Assembly: GCA_048267965.1 (NCBI GenBank)
Contig: JBLWWK010000001.1
Span: forward strand, 496,001-560,000
Origin: GCA-2705995 sp048267965
Lineage (GTDB): Bacteria > Bacteroidota > Bacteroidia > Flavobacteriales_G > Salibacteraceae
Reading direction: 5' to 3'
Length of the DNA stretch: 64,000 nucleotides
Shown in pieces: positions 16,707 through 25,919 of the stretch (the stretch's first letter is position 1; each line of letters starts with the position of its first letter). The notes under the pieces were generated by a model. That model was not told the origin of the DNA, searched no databases, and saw only the letters and a program-made list of their open reading frames with translations. Made by a program: the position numbers and the translations under genes.

Positions 16707-17504
16707 TCAGTCGTTTGTCAGATTTACTTTTTTATCGATTTCACGTAAAAAACGCTCTACAAGATCAATTACTTGCGTTTTCATCTTTAAATGTGGAACG
16801 TGACCAACCTCTTTTAAAATATAACTTCTTTTGAATCTAGCGTTAATTCTCTTCAAAATAGCGAGCACTTGCGCTTCGGTGCCATATTCGTCTTGGTCGC
16901 CTTGTATTACAACGGTAGGAGCCGTAACCGTTTCTATTTCACGTTCTATATTCCAATGTTTAAATTGGGGCAAATTCCATGTAGTGTACCAACCGTAGAA
17001 AACGCTATTTGTTTGTGCATAGTGGTATTTTGATAGTTTTTCTCGAAAATCTGTAGTAAGGAAAGCGTGTTCTGCGGGCGCAATGCCTTCGAGGGTTTCT
17101 TTTTCTACAAAAACATGTGCAGCTTCAGAAACAATGGCTTTTACTTTTTCAGGAAAATTTGCAGCGAATAAAAGCGCGATGCTACCGCCATCAGAATGTC
17201 CAAAAAGGATGAGTTTTTCGTTAATCGACAGGGCTTTTAAGAATAGAGGTAACTCTTCTAAAGCATACCGATGAAGGTAATCTTCGGTTCGAGTTGAGGT
17301 TTCTTCACTTGAGCGCCCATAGCCTTGTCGTTCGTAGACAATTCCTTTGTATCCTGTTTGTTGGCAGAGCAATTCTGGGAAGTCTTTCCATTGTGGAATA
17401 CTTCCCAGTGCTTCGTGTAAAAATAGAATGGTGCCTCGTGTTCCTACTGCATTAACGATTTGATAATGCAAGCGAACCGTTTCACTAATTTGAGCAAATG
17501 GCAT
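16707..17504 (-). CDS. Alpha/beta hydrolase
   Basis: The 265-residue protein has the alpha/beta hydrolase fold. It shows LFLHEALGSIPQW (oxyanion region), GHSDGGS with the nucleophile Ser near residue 97, IQGDQDEYG with the Asp near 207, and VGHVPHLK with the His near 240. HEALGS resembles carboxyl-esterase and MhpC-like enzymes. Its ATG overlaps the stop of the E1 gene by one base (TAATG), so the two are coupled. It may therefore act on a product related to 2-oxoacid metabolism, but its substrate is unknown. Confidence 0.82.
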   Translation of the reverse strand: MPFAQISETVRLHYQIVNAVGTRGTILFLHEALGSIPQWKDFPELLCQQTGYKGIVYERQGYGRSSEETSTRTEDYLHRYALEELPLFLKALSINEKLILFGHSDGGSIALLFAANFPEKVKAIVSEAAHVFVEKETLEGIAPAEHAFLTTDFREKLSKYHYAQTNSVFYGWYTTWNLPQFKHWNIEREIETVTAPTVVIQGDQDEYGTEAQVLAILKRINARFKRSYILKEVGHVPHLKMKTQVIDLVERFLREIDKKVNLTND

Positions 17505-19597
17505 TAATAAGCAATCAAATCTTCTACCGCTGTTTTTACTTTATCTGCGTTGGGTAGCATGGTTGCTTCTAACACAGAATTAAGAGGAATAGCCGGTAAA
17601 TTTTCTGCTCCAATAACGCGAACAGGAGCGTCTAGCTTCTCGAAACACTTTTGCTGAATTCTACCAGCAAGCCCTTGTGCAAACGAATTATTTGCGGGTT
17701 CTTCGGTAACAATTAGGCATTTTCCGTGCTTGTTTACCGTTTCAATAATTAATTCTTCATCTAACGGAACGAGCGTTCTTAAATCGATAATTTCAACTTG
17801 GTCGGCTATGGGTTTAGTGGCTTGCGTGCTCCAATAAACGCCCATTCCATAAGTGATAATTGCCATGGATTCGCCCTTTTCTACGCGATTTAAATCTGCA
17901 GATTGAACCACACGTCCTTTGCCAAATGGAATTACATAATCTTCATCGGGCTCTATGGTTTTGGCTCCTTCAGTGCCCTTAATTTTACTCCAGTATAAGC
18001 CTTTATGTTCTAGCATAACTACCGGATTAGGATCGTAAAAGGCGCTTTTCATCAATCCTTTTAAATCTGCGCCTGTAGAAGGGTAAGCGATTTTAATACC
18101 GCGAATATTGGTTAAAACAGATTCAACAGAGCTAGAGTGGTAGGGCCCACCAGAGCCATAAGCGCCAATAGGAACGCGAACAATATTGCTTACGGGCCAT
18201 TTACCGTTCGATAAATAGTAAGAACGACTCACTTCGGTAAATAATTGGTTGAGGCCTGGCCAAATGTAATCGGCAAATTGCACTTCAACAATAGGTTTAC
18301 AACCTGCCACACTCATACCTACTGTAGAGCCAATGATAAACGCTTCTTGAATAGGTGTGTTAAAAACTCGGCTGTCTCCAAATTTTTGAGCTAGGGTAGC
18401 TGCCTCTCTAAAAACACCACCTAATCTACCGCCCACATCTTGACCGTATAATAACGCTTCAGGATGTTTTTTCAATATCTCTTGAACCGCAAAAAGAGCG
18501 CAATCTACCATTACGGTTTTCTCTTTGCCTTTGGGTTCTCTTTCTCCTTTTTCTTCGGTAATAGGGGTAGGAGCAAAATCGTGATTAAATAAATCTTCAG
18601 GTGTCGGATCTTCGGCAGCCAAGGCTTCTTGGTAATCTTGGGCTACTTTTTCTATCGATTCTTTCTGTAAATTATCTAATTCAGATGCAGAAAAGCCATT
18701 TTCAATCAATTGCTTTCTAAAAAGCGGTAACGGGTCTCTTTTTCCGTGCTCTTCTAAATCGTCTCGGTACCATTCTTTTCTCACCCCAGAGGTGTGGTGA
18801 CCCAGTAACGGAACTTTTCCGTGTAAAAGAAAAGGTCTTCTCTCGGTACGAACCGTCTGTATAGTTTCATTAATAATCTCGTAAGAAGAGATAAAATCAT
18901 TACCTTCAAAAGACTTTACCTCGATGCCCTTAAAACCTTGCGCATAATGGGCCGCATCGTTGGCTCTAGTTTCGGCAGCATTTGCAGAGATATCCCACTC
19001 ATTATCTTGCACAAAGAAGATAATCGGAAATTGCTTTAAAGCTGCCATTTGCAACGCTTCTGAGATTTCGCCTTCGGTCATAGCAGCATCACCAATAGAG
19101 CAAACCACTACTGGATTTTCACCGTTAAAATCGTTGGCTAAACCTTGTTGCTCTAGGTACTGAACGCCCATAGCGACTCCTGTTGTAGGTATTGCTTGCA
19201 TACCCGTTGCAGAAGATTGATGCGGGATTTTTGGCTTATCGGCATCGTTTAGCGATGGGTGAGAATAGTAGGTTCTTCCACCAGAAAACGGATCGTCTTT
19301 TTTAGCTAATAGCTGTAACATGCACTCGTACGGGCGCATACCAATACCGAGTAAAATAGAATCGTCTCGGTAATACGGAGCAACGTAATCTTGCGGCTTT
19401 AGTTGCAAGCCCAATGCTAATTGCATGGCTTCGTGCCCACGAGAAGTTGCATGAACATATTTTGAAGTAACTTCTTTATTTTCTTCGTATAAATCTGACA
19501 TAGCTCTAGCTTGCGTCATTAAACTCCAAGCTTTAGCCAATTCTTCTTTCTTTATAGAAGGAACCGTAACGGTTTCAGTCGATTTTTTCTTTGCCAT
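17504..19597 (-). CDS. 2-oxoacid dehydrogenase E1, fused alpha and beta subunits (branched-chain type)
   Basis: The 697-residue protein joins the alpha subunit (residues about 1-330) and the beta subunit (about 360-697) that are often separate. The thiamine diphosphate motif begins GDAAMTEGE and ends in DNEWDIS. The beta part has QDVGGRLGGVFREA, NTPIQEAF and GAYGSGGPYHSSS. The enzyme decarboxylates a 2-oxoacid and transfers the acyl group to the lipoyl E2. The branched-chain/2-oxoisovalerate assignment is by overall resemblance. E2 and E3 are not in the window. It is the first gene of a pair with the hydrolase. Confidence 0.88.
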   Translation of the reverse strand: MAKKKSTETVTVPSIKKEELAKAWSLMTQARAMSDLYEENKEVTSKYVHATSRGHEAMQLALGLQLKPQDYVAPYYRDDSILLGIGMRPYECMLQLLAKKDDPFSGGRTYYSHPSLNDADKPKIPHQSSATGMQAIPTTGVAMGVQYLEQQGLANDFNGENPVVVCSIGDAAMTEGEISEALQMAALKQFPIIFFVQDNEWDISANAAETRANDAAHYAQGFKGIEVKSFEGNDFISSYEIINETIQTVRTERRPFLLHGKVPLLGHHTSGVRKEWYRDDLEEHGKRDPLPLFRKQLIENGFSASELDNLQKESIEKVAQDYQEALAAEDPTPEDLFNHDFAPTPITEEKGEREPKGKEKTVMVDCALFAVQEILKKHPEALLYGQDVGGRLGGVFREAATLAQKFGDSRVFNTPIQEAFIIGSTVGMSVAGCKPIVEVQFADYIWPGLNQLFTEVSRSYYLSNGKWPVSNIVRVPIGAYGSGGPYHSSSVESVLTNIRGIKIAYPSTGADLKGLMKSAFYDPNPVVMLEHKGLYWSKIKGTEGAKTIEPDEDYVIPFGKGRVVQSADLNRVEKGESMAIITYGMGVYWSTQATKPIADQVEIIDLRTLVPLDEELIIETVNKHGKCLIVTEEPANNSFAQGLAGRIQQKCFEKLDAPVRVIGAENLPAIPLNSVLEATMLPNADKVKTAVEDLIAY

Positions 19598-19700
19598 AAG
19601 TGAACAATTTCAAGTGCTAAAATTAATACTAACAGCAGGATATTCCAACTCTTTTAGAAAAGACGGAATCATAGTTTGAAAATTGGTGGTTTATTGAAAT

Positions 19701-19730
19701 AAAAAAGGGGTTCCTGCTAAGAAACCCCTT
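19701..19730 (-). terminator. Terminator of the DUF3078 gene
   Basis: AAGGGGTT / AACCCCTT around a ten-base loop, followed on the minus strand by six T residues. It lies 21 bases past the stop. Confidence 0.85.
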
Positions 19731-19750
19731 ATAATATTTTGAAACGTTGG

Positions 19751-20683
19751 TTAGAAAGTGATATTTAAACCTGCGCCAAAAATTTGTCTGAATTGAGTTC
19801 GTGGTCCTGATTTGGTTACATTGCCTTCGCTGTCTTCTTCTAATGCAATATCGATGTCGTGATCGTAAATCAAGTTCGTAGATAGGTTGGCAGAAAGCCA
19901 TTTATTCACTTTTAAGTTAATTAAGAAATCCCAGTTAACATCTATGTTTTCTGGGTTTTCGAGGTAATTCGAGAATAAATCTACTTGTGTTTGTAGACTT
20001 ACATTTTCCATCAATTCTTTCTTTACAATAACCTTCACCGAACCCCCGAGCTCGTAACGGACGTTTTCACCTTCTGTAATGATGTTGCCGGCTGTGTCGA
20101 GTACTGCTTCTTCTACCCCGAAAGCACCTCGGTTCGCTAACCTCTGATCGCCAACAAATGTGATTTTTCCAGAGACTGGCGAGATGTTAACCCGTAACCA
20201 TTTCTTTTCTTTAAACTCCATACCCAAACCACCTAATAAATAGGCAGGCGCGAAGAAGGTCGAAATCTTTACCGAATCGTTCGGGTAATCAAAACCATCG
20301 GTAAATTGGGTTCTGAAAATTAAGAAAGCCGTATAATCCCACTTTTTGGTGGCGTTATAACCTACAGAGGTGTTAAACTCTATACGGTCATCGGTTTTTC
20401 TTAACTCATTATCGCCAATTTGAGAAAGACCGTAGGCTAGGGTAAGGCTATTGTTCCAACTGATTTTATCTTTTTCGTAGTTCCCGAAAATATTGAGCAA
20501 AGTGTTTCCTGAGATAGAGTTTTCTCCACCCGCTTGCCAGTTAGTTAGCGAAACTTGGTTAAGTGTGAAAGAATAGGTTCCGCCTGTTTCCCAGTACTTT
20601 ATAGTGTCTGATGGGGTAGTGTCTTGAGCACTCACCGATAAAACCGATACAAAGGCCAACAAGCCGAGTAGATAATTTTTCAT
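19751..20683 (-). CDS. DUF3078 family outer-membrane protein
   Basis: The 310-residue protein has a signal peptide (MKNYLLGLLAFVSVLSVSAQ). It then carries WETGGTYSFTLNQVSLTNWQAGGENS, which is diagnostic of the DUF3078 family found in Bacteroidota. Alternating amphipathic strands (NSLTLAYGLSQ, FNTSVGYNATKKWDYTAFL, WLRVNISPVSGKITF) and a terminal aromatic strand (FGAGLNITF) predict a beta-barrel in the outer membrane. The molecular role is unknown. It is monocistronic with its own terminator. Confidence 0.85.
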   Translation of the reverse strand: MKNYLLGLLAFVSVLSVSAQDTTPSDTIKYWETGGTYSFTLNQVSLTNWQAGGENSISGNTLLNIFGNYEKDKISWNNSLTLAYGLSQIGDNELRKTDDRIEFNTSVGYNATKKWDYTAFLIFRTQFTDGFDYPNDSVKISTFFAPAYLLGGLGMEFKEKKWLRVNISPVSGKITFVGDQRLANRGAFGVEEAVLDTAGNIITEGENVRYELGGSVKVIVKKELMENVSLQTQVDLFSNYLENPENIDVNWDFLINLKVNKWLSANLSTNLIYDHDIDIALEEDSEGNVTKSGPRTQFRQIFGAGLNITF

Positions 20684-20735
20684 TCTTAGTTGATTTTGCT
20701 TATTCTCAATAATTCAACTGCAAATGTGTTATAAA

Positions 20736-22436
20736 TTATAAACTACGGAGCATTTTTCTCTTTTCTTTCAAGTCTTTTACCTTAGATTTAGAATGGTTTA
20801 TTTTTTCGATAACTTCTTGTTTTAGAGCATCTGCCCCTTTAGAGTTACCAAAGAAACCTAGGTTGTTTTCGTATTGTTGAATGGTAGACTCTAACTTTCT
20901 AATTTCATCGTTTAATTTTCTTTCTTCAGATTCGATGATTCTTTCTGGATTGTCTACCGCTTTAATTTCTTCAACCTTTTGCTCAAATTTAGCTTTGTTG
21001 CGCTGCTCTTTCGACAGGCCTAAAGCAGAATATTTTTGATCGAGTAGATTATTGAATGCGTTGTTTACCTCGCTCTTTTTGTTTCGAGGTACATAACCCA
21101 CTTTATGAAATTGAACGGCCAGCTTGTCTATTTTGCCTTTGTCTGCATCTAAATCGTTGCTGAGTTCAAAGGTTTCGAGCTCTTTAATGATTTCGTATTT
21201 CTTTTCAAGATTTTGTTCTTGCTCTTGATCTTTGGCTTTGTGTTCTTCTTTTTGTTTTTCGAAGAAGTGATTACAAGCAGCTCTAAATTGACGCCACAAA
21301 CGTTGTTCGTCTCGTTGATGGCAGCTCCCTATTTGTTGCCATTTTTTTTGAAGTTCTTTAATTTTTATAGAAGCTTCACGAGAAGTTTCGCCTGTTTCTC
21401 TGATGGCATCCACTTCTTCAATAATGGCTTGTTTTTTCTTTTTGTTTTGGTCTTGCTCGTTTTTTAGTGAAGAATAAAACTCTTTCTTGCGTTCAAAAAA
21501 CTGATCACCTAATGCTTTAAAAGTCTTCCAGATGGCATCGTTGTGTTCTTTCGGAACAAAACCAATTTGTTTCCATTCTTTCTGAATTTCTTTTACTTCA
21601 TCGGTAAATTTCTTCCATTTCTTTTCTTTCGAAATGTCGAGACCTACAATTTGCTCTAGCTGATTTACCAACTTTTCTTTTTTCTCTAAGTTGGTAAGTT
21701 GTAATTCTTTTAAATGCTTGTAATGGTTTTTAATTCGATCATAAGTAGTGCGCACTAAATTGCGGTACTCATCTCTAATTTGTTCCCATTCTTCTCTAAA
21801 GGTTGGGCCAATTTCGTCCCACTCAGAAGTGTATACTTTAACAAGCGTTTCTACTTCTTTTATTTGCTCAACTTGAGCTAAGCTTTTCACTTTCTCTACA
21901 ATTTCTTGCTTGAGTTGAAGGTTTTTCTTCAAGTCGTTCTCGAGCAATTCTTTGTAAATGCGAATGTTATAGTAAAATTCGTCTCTTACTTTACCGTAAT
22001 TCGATTGAACTTTACGGTATTTATCTTGCGGAATAGAACCAATGGTTTTCCATTCTGCCTCAAGCGCTTTCATTTTTTCGAAGGCATTTTTAATGTTCTC
22101 TTCGTTTTGAGTAAGCGCTTCAATTTCAGCTACTATTTCGTTTTTTCGCTGATAGTTTTTCTCTTGCTCTTGCTTAATTTCTCGTTCCCAATCAAGCTGG
22201 CGTTTAGTAACTAATGTCCAAACTTTATCAAATTCATCATCAATGGCATCGCGTTGCGGCTGGTACTCTTCTTCAGAGTCGCTTTGCTCGTGTTGCTGAA
22301 GTTTTTCTTTCTGTTCAGCAGCTACGGCTTTTAAATATTCTGCGCGAAGCTCTTTAGCTTTTACAATGGTTTCTTCTACTGAAGATACTTCTAAAAGCTT
22401 TTTTAATTCATCTACAATCTGCTGTTTCATGGACAT
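20736..22436 (-). CDS. DUF349 repeat coiled-coil protein
   Basis: The 566-residue, highly charged helical protein is built of about six DUF349-like repeats. Each has a W-K-x-I-G or W-x-E-I-G pattern followed by a phenylalanine-rich helix: EWKTIGSIPQDKYRKV, EWDEIGPTFREEWEQI, EWKQIGFVPKEHNDAIW, KWQQIGSCHQRDEQRLWRQF and FHKVGYVPRNKKSEVNNAF. Repeats lie between residues about 120 and 480. A C-terminal coiled coil ends ALKQEVIEKINHSKSKVK. It is predicted to be cytoplasmic. The function of DUF349 proteins in this phylum is not established. TAAATTTG at 22464-22471 is a likely -7 box. Confidence 0.88.
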   Translation of the reverse strand: MSMKQQIVDELKKLLEVSSVEETIVKAKELRAEYLKAVAAEQKEKLQQHEQSDSEEEYQPQRDAIDDEFDKVWTLVTKRQLDWEREIKQEQEKNYQRKNEIVAEIEALTQNEENIKNAFEKMKALEAEWKTIGSIPQDKYRKVQSNYGKVRDEFYYNIRIYKELLENDLKKNLQLKQEIVEKVKSLAQVEQIKEVETLVKVYTSEWDEIGPTFREEWEQIRDEYRNLVRTTYDRIKNHYKHLKELQLTNLEKKEKLVNQLEQIVGLDISKEKKWKKFTDEVKEIQKEWKQIGFVPKEHNDAIWKTFKALGDQFFERKKEFYSSLKNEQDQNKKKKQAIIEEVDAIRETGETSREASIKIKELQKKWQQIGSCHQRDEQRLWRQFRAACNHFFEKQKEEHKAKDQEQEQNLEKKYEIIKELETFELSNDLDADKGKIDKLAVQFHKVGYVPRNKKSEVNNAFNNLLDQKYSALGLSKEQRNKAKFEQKVEEIKAVDNPERIIESEERKLNDEIRKLESTIQQYENNLGFFGNSKGADALKQEVIEKINHSKSKVKDLKEKRKMLRSL

Positions 22437-22463
22437 TAGGTATTATCGGCTACCGTGTTAAGA

Positions 22464-22496
22464 CAAATTTATCTGTTTTTTGGTTCCTTCTTTCAA
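22464..22496 (-). promoter_or_regulatory. Promoter of the DUF349 gene
   Basis: Minus-strand TTG (22494-22496), 22 bases, TAAATTTG (22464-22471). The ATG follows 28 bases later. Confidence 0.5.
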
Positions 22497-22515
22497 CAGA
22501 AAGTTAGCTTAACAT

Positions 22516-23298
22516 TTATTTCTTTTTAAATGCATTGATAGCGTTTACGGTAAAGTCTGAAAGTACAAGTTCACCACTCATAGCGGCTCTTTCTGCCAGT
22601 AAGTTATCCCAATTTTCGGTTCCAGACCAAAACGTTTGTTTTAATAATTTCATAGCATCAGGGTTTGAAGATGCTAATTTCTCTGCTAAAACAGAAATAG
22701 AAGCATCCATTTCTTCTGCTGTAGCAAACACATCGTTGTATAATCCCTTTTCTTTGGCCCACTGTGCTGTGCGCCATTCTGTTGCGTTAATCGCTAATTC
22801 GCTCATGCCTGATAAGCCAATTTTGCGTTCTACGGCTGGGCCTACTACAAACGGACCAATACCCACAGCTAATTCGCTTAATTTTACCGATGCGTGTTCG
22901 GTAGCAAAACAATAGTCTACAGCACTGGCCATGCCTACACCGCCACCAACGGCTTTACCTTGAACACGACCAATAATAAATTTCGGACATTTTCTGGCAG
23001 CGTTTATTACGTTGGCAAATCCAGAGAAAAATACTTTTCCGGTGGCCATATCTTTGATAGAAATTAGCTCATCAAAAGAAGCACCTGCGCAGAAAGCACG
23101 GTCACCAGCAGACTTTAAAACAATTACTCGCGTATTTTCATCTTCACCTAACTCGGTAATGGTTTTGGCTAATTGTGCTAACACCTTGCCCGGTAAGCTG
23201 TTACTAGCAGGGTGAAAAAATTCTACAGTTGCTATATGGTTCTCAACAGAAACGTTTACGCCTCCTTGATTTATTCTTTCGTTGCTCATATCATTCAA
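22516..23298 (-). CDS. Enoyl-CoA hydratase/isomerase family protein
   Basis: The 260-residue crotonase-fold protein includes the oxyanion-hole segments GDRAFCAGASFDEL (about residue 65) and KAVGGGVGMASAVDYCFAT (about residue 115). The acidic residues usually placed for hydratase chemistry are not clearly conserved: the segment after the second motif reads SELAVGIGPFVVGPAVERKIG. The exact activity, hydratase or isomerase, is therefore open. It lies next to paaZ on the same strand but 366 bases away. A role in CoA-thioester catabolism, possibly PaaG- or PaaF-like, is inferred. Confidence 0.8.
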   Translation of the reverse strand: MNDMSNERINQGGVNVSVENHIATVEFFHPASNSLPGKVLAQLAKTITELGEDENTRVIVLKSAGDRAFCAGASFDELISIKDMATGKVFFSGFANVINAARKCPKFIIGRVQGKAVGGGVGMASAVDYCFATEHASVKLSELAVGIGPFVVGPAVERKIGLSGMSELAINATEWRTAQWAKEKGLYNDVFATAEEMDASISVLAEKLASSNPDAMKLLKQTFWSGTENWDNLLAERAAMSGELVLSDFTVNAINAFKKK

Positions 23299-23664
23299 TG
23301 ATTTGGCTCAAAAATAACGTCTCAAAGTTGCTCAAACAATATTTTGTAAACTTTTATGGAATGGCCTTTGATTTTGAATCTCACTAAGTAGAGTGTTGAG
23401 ATGAACAGAAATGTTCAAGGCCCTTCTCTAAGCTCTATAAACTCCGCATTTTGTGGGGTTTTTCTTTTTAAATAGTTCAAAAAGATGAAAAATAGGGCGA
23501 GTTAATCATTCGATTTCTTTTTCGGTAGGAACCCAATCTGAATAGAAATCGGAGATTTTCATGGTTTTGAAACTTTTTATTGCTTCGAAGTGAAGAAAAA
23601 TAAAAGGAGTAAAAGAAATTTCTGTAGGAACCCAAATCGTGTTCCTACAGAAATGAAGTAAAAT
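23299..23664. other. Non-coding gap between paaZ and the enoyl-CoA hydratase gene
   Basis: These 366 bases contain no supported gene. They hold two clear items: an isolated TTCGGTAGGAACC at 23521-23533, and the long hairpin at 23618-23654 built from two inverted copies of the same motif. A weaker GC hairpin with a T-run (AACTCC...GGGGTTTTT, about 23446-23470) could terminate plus-strand transcription, but no plus-strand gene precedes it. Confidence 0.55.
23618..23654 (-). terminator. Perfect 14-base inverted repeat made of two dispersed motifs
   Basis: ATTTCTGTAGGAAC (23618-23631) and its exact complement GTTCCTACAGAAAT (23641-23654) enclose a nine-base loop. It begins 10 bases after the paaZ stop and could act as a terminator or mRNA-stabilising hairpin. 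The U-run behind it on the minus strand is interrupted, so the terminator call is tentative. Confidence 0.5.
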
Positions 23665-25719
23665 CTATGATGGCATAGATTGATCAATTTTTTTCACCAT
23701 AGTTAGAATGGTAGCGAGGGCAACCGTTTCGCCTTCGTCATCGTAAACATCTACCAAGAATTTTACAATTCCTTTGGCAACATCGTCTTCGCTGCGTTTT
23801 TCTTGGTCTACTTTTTCTTTCACCGTAAAACGAACGCCAATGGTGGTTCCTGGGTATACAGGTTTCACAAAACGCGCTTCGTCTATACCGTAGTTCAATA
23901 AAACAGGTCCTTTTTTAGGATCTACAAACAAACCAGCAGCTTTCGATAAGATAAAGTAACCGTGTGCCACGCGTTGTTCAAACAAGGTTCCTTCTAAAGA
24001 AGTTTCGTCCATGTGAGCATAAAAATTATCACCGCTTACATTGGCAAAATTCACAATGTCTGCCGTGGTTACTGTATGCTTATGCGTAAAAACTGTTTCG
24101 CCAATTTCGAGCTCTTCAAAGTGTTTTCTAAATACGTGAATTTGAGCTTCTTTTTGATCTGCTCCGTATTGAAATTGGTTGGTAACAGCGGTTAACATGG
24201 TGGGTGAGCCTTGAATAGCCGTACGTTGCATGTAGTGGAAAACTCCTCTTTTGCCGCCCATTTCTTCGCCACCACCAGCTCTACCGGGGCCACCGTGAAC
24301 CAACATAGGTAACGGAGAGCCGTGGCCAGTTGCTTCTTTAGCAGATTGTTGATTAATGATGTAAATTCTACCATTGTGAGAAGCCGCTCCGATAGTGAAA
24401 TCTCTGGCAATTTGAGCATCATTGGTAGCAATAGAACTTACTAGCGAACCTTTGCCTAATTTATTTAATTGAATGGCTTCGTCTAAGCCTTTGTAGGGCA
24501 ACAAGGTTACCACAGGACCAAATGCTTCTACTTCGTGCACCGCTGTTTTGTTGAATGGGTCTTGGTTCACCATCACAATTGGAGACATAAACGCTCCTTT
24601 GCGGAAATCGGCTCCTACCACGTTACATTCAGAAGTAGTTCCGAAAACAATTTCTTGCTCTTTGGCTAATAGGTTAATCTTTTCGATTACTTCTTCGCGC
24701 TGAGTTTGGCCAGCTAAAGCACCCATTCTAACACCTTCTGCGTTAGGGTCTCCAATAACTGTTTTTTCTAATTGTTTTCCGAGAGCGATTTGTACGTCTT
24801 CTAAGTATTTCTCAGGAACGATGGCTCGTCTAATAGCCGTACATTTTTGCCCAGCCTTGGTAGTAATCTCGTTGCGAATTTCTTTTACAAATAAGTCAAA
24901 TTCGAGAGTGCCAGGAGCGGCATCTTCGCCAAGAACAGAAGCATTTAAAGAATCTGCTTCCATGTTAAAAGGCACCGATTCTTCTAATAAACGCGGATTA
25001 CTTTTAAGCATTCTACCTGTAGAAGCTGATCCCGTGAAAGTAACAACATCTTGAGATTCTACATGGTCGATAATTCCATTGGCCGATCCACAGATTAATT
25101 GCAAAGCTCCTTCAGGGAGTATTTTAGAAGCAATAATTTCTTTTACAACAGCTTCGGTTAAGTAGCTGGTTATGGTAGCAGGTTTAACGATAGATGGTAC
25201 ACCCGCTAGCCAGTTTACGGCCACTTTTTCGAGCATTCCCCACACCGGGAAATTGAAAGCGTTAATGTGTACGGCAACTCCTTCTTTAGGAACCATTATA
25301 TGATGCCCAACGAACGATCCACCTTTTGATAAAGAAGCCATTTCTCCATCAACATAATAGGTTTCGTTTGGGAACTGTCTTCTTAAACTAGCGTAGGAAA
25401 ACAAGTTGCCAAATCCACCTTCGATATCTACCCAGCTATCCATTTTGGTAGCCCCCGTTGCCCACGAAATTTTATAAAACTCGTTTTTCTTGCTATTCAA
25501 GTGAAGTGCAAGTGCTTTTAACATGCGTCCTCTATCGTGAAAAGTAAGTTTTCTTAGAGCAGGTCCTCCAACGGTTCTTCCATAGTTAAGCATTTTAGCA
25601 AAGTCTAATCCTTTACTTGTTGCTGTAGTTATTTGTTCGCCTGTAATTGCATTGAACAAAGGTTTGCCTTCGCCTTCTCCTTCGATCCAACTTCCTAATG
25701 CGTAATTCTTTAATTTCAT
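23665..25719 (-). CDS. paaZ: PaaZ: oxepin-CoA hydrolase / 3-oxo-5,6-dehydrosuberyl-CoA semialdehyde dehydrogenase
   Basis: The 684-residue protein is a two-domain fusion. Residues 1 to about 520 form an aldehyde dehydrogenase with FTGSASTGR, the Glu region NMEADSLNA, and the catalytic Cys in KAGQKCTAIRRAIV (about residue 293). Residues about 540-680 form a MaoC-like hydratase (FANVSGDNFYAHMD, RVAHGYFILSKAAG). This architecture is specific to PaaZ, which opens the oxepin ring and oxidises the aldehyde in aerobic phenylacetate breakdown. The other paa genes are not in the window apart from the nearby crotonase-fold gene. A motif-bearing hairpin follows the stop. Confidence 0.93.
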   Translation of the reverse strand: MKLKNYALGSWIEGEGEGKPLFNAITGEQITTATSKGLDFAKMLNYGRTVGGPALRKLTFHDRGRMLKALALHLNSKKNEFYKISWATGATKMDSWVDIEGGFGNLFSYASLRRQFPNETYYVDGEMASLSKGGSFVGHHIMVPKEGVAVHINAFNFPVWGMLEKVAVNWLAGVPSIVKPATITSYLTEAVVKEIIASKILPEGALQLICGSANGIIDHVESQDVVTFTGSASTGRMLKSNPRLLEESVPFNMEADSLNASVLGEDAAPGTLEFDLFVKEIRNEITTKAGQKCTAIRRAIVPEKYLEDVQIALGKQLEKTVIGDPNAEGVRMGALAGQTQREEVIEKINLLAKEQEIVFGTTSECNVVGADFRKGAFMSPIVMVNQDPFNKTAVHEVEAFGPVVTLLPYKGLDEAIQLNKLGKGSLVSSIATNDAQIARDFTIGAASHNGRIYIINQQSAKEATGHGSPLPMLVHGGPGRAGGGEEMGGKRGVFHYMQRTAIQGSPTMLTAVTNQFQYGADQKEAQIHVFRKHFEELEIGETVFTHKHTVTTADIVNFANVSGDNFYAHMDETSLEGTLFEQRVAHGYFILSKAAGLFVDPKKGPVLLNYGIDEARFVKPVYPGTTIGVRFTVKEKVDQEKRSEDDVAKGIVKFLVDVYDDEGETVALATILTMVKKIDQSMPS

Positions 25720-25919
25720 AAAGAGTCTAGTTCTTTTATTGAGCGCTCTAAGTTACGAGAATTCAAAGTTTGCGGGCGTATTTGCTGCCTTTATTTGAAC
25801 TGGCGATTTAGTGATAGTGTTGATTATGAAAGTTTTGTAGGAACACAAAATCGAAATTGCTATATTTGAGAAGAAGATTACTTCAACCTTACTAAAATAA
25901 CGTTTCAAACCCCTGAACA

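Noticed and set aside
22535..22915. 126-codon plus-strand open frame over the enoyl-CoA hydratase gene
   Set aside because: It is the antisense shadow of a clear crotonase-family gene, with no family resemblance of its own. The same applies to 49094-49372, 12986-13288, 21906-22214 and 35554-35907.
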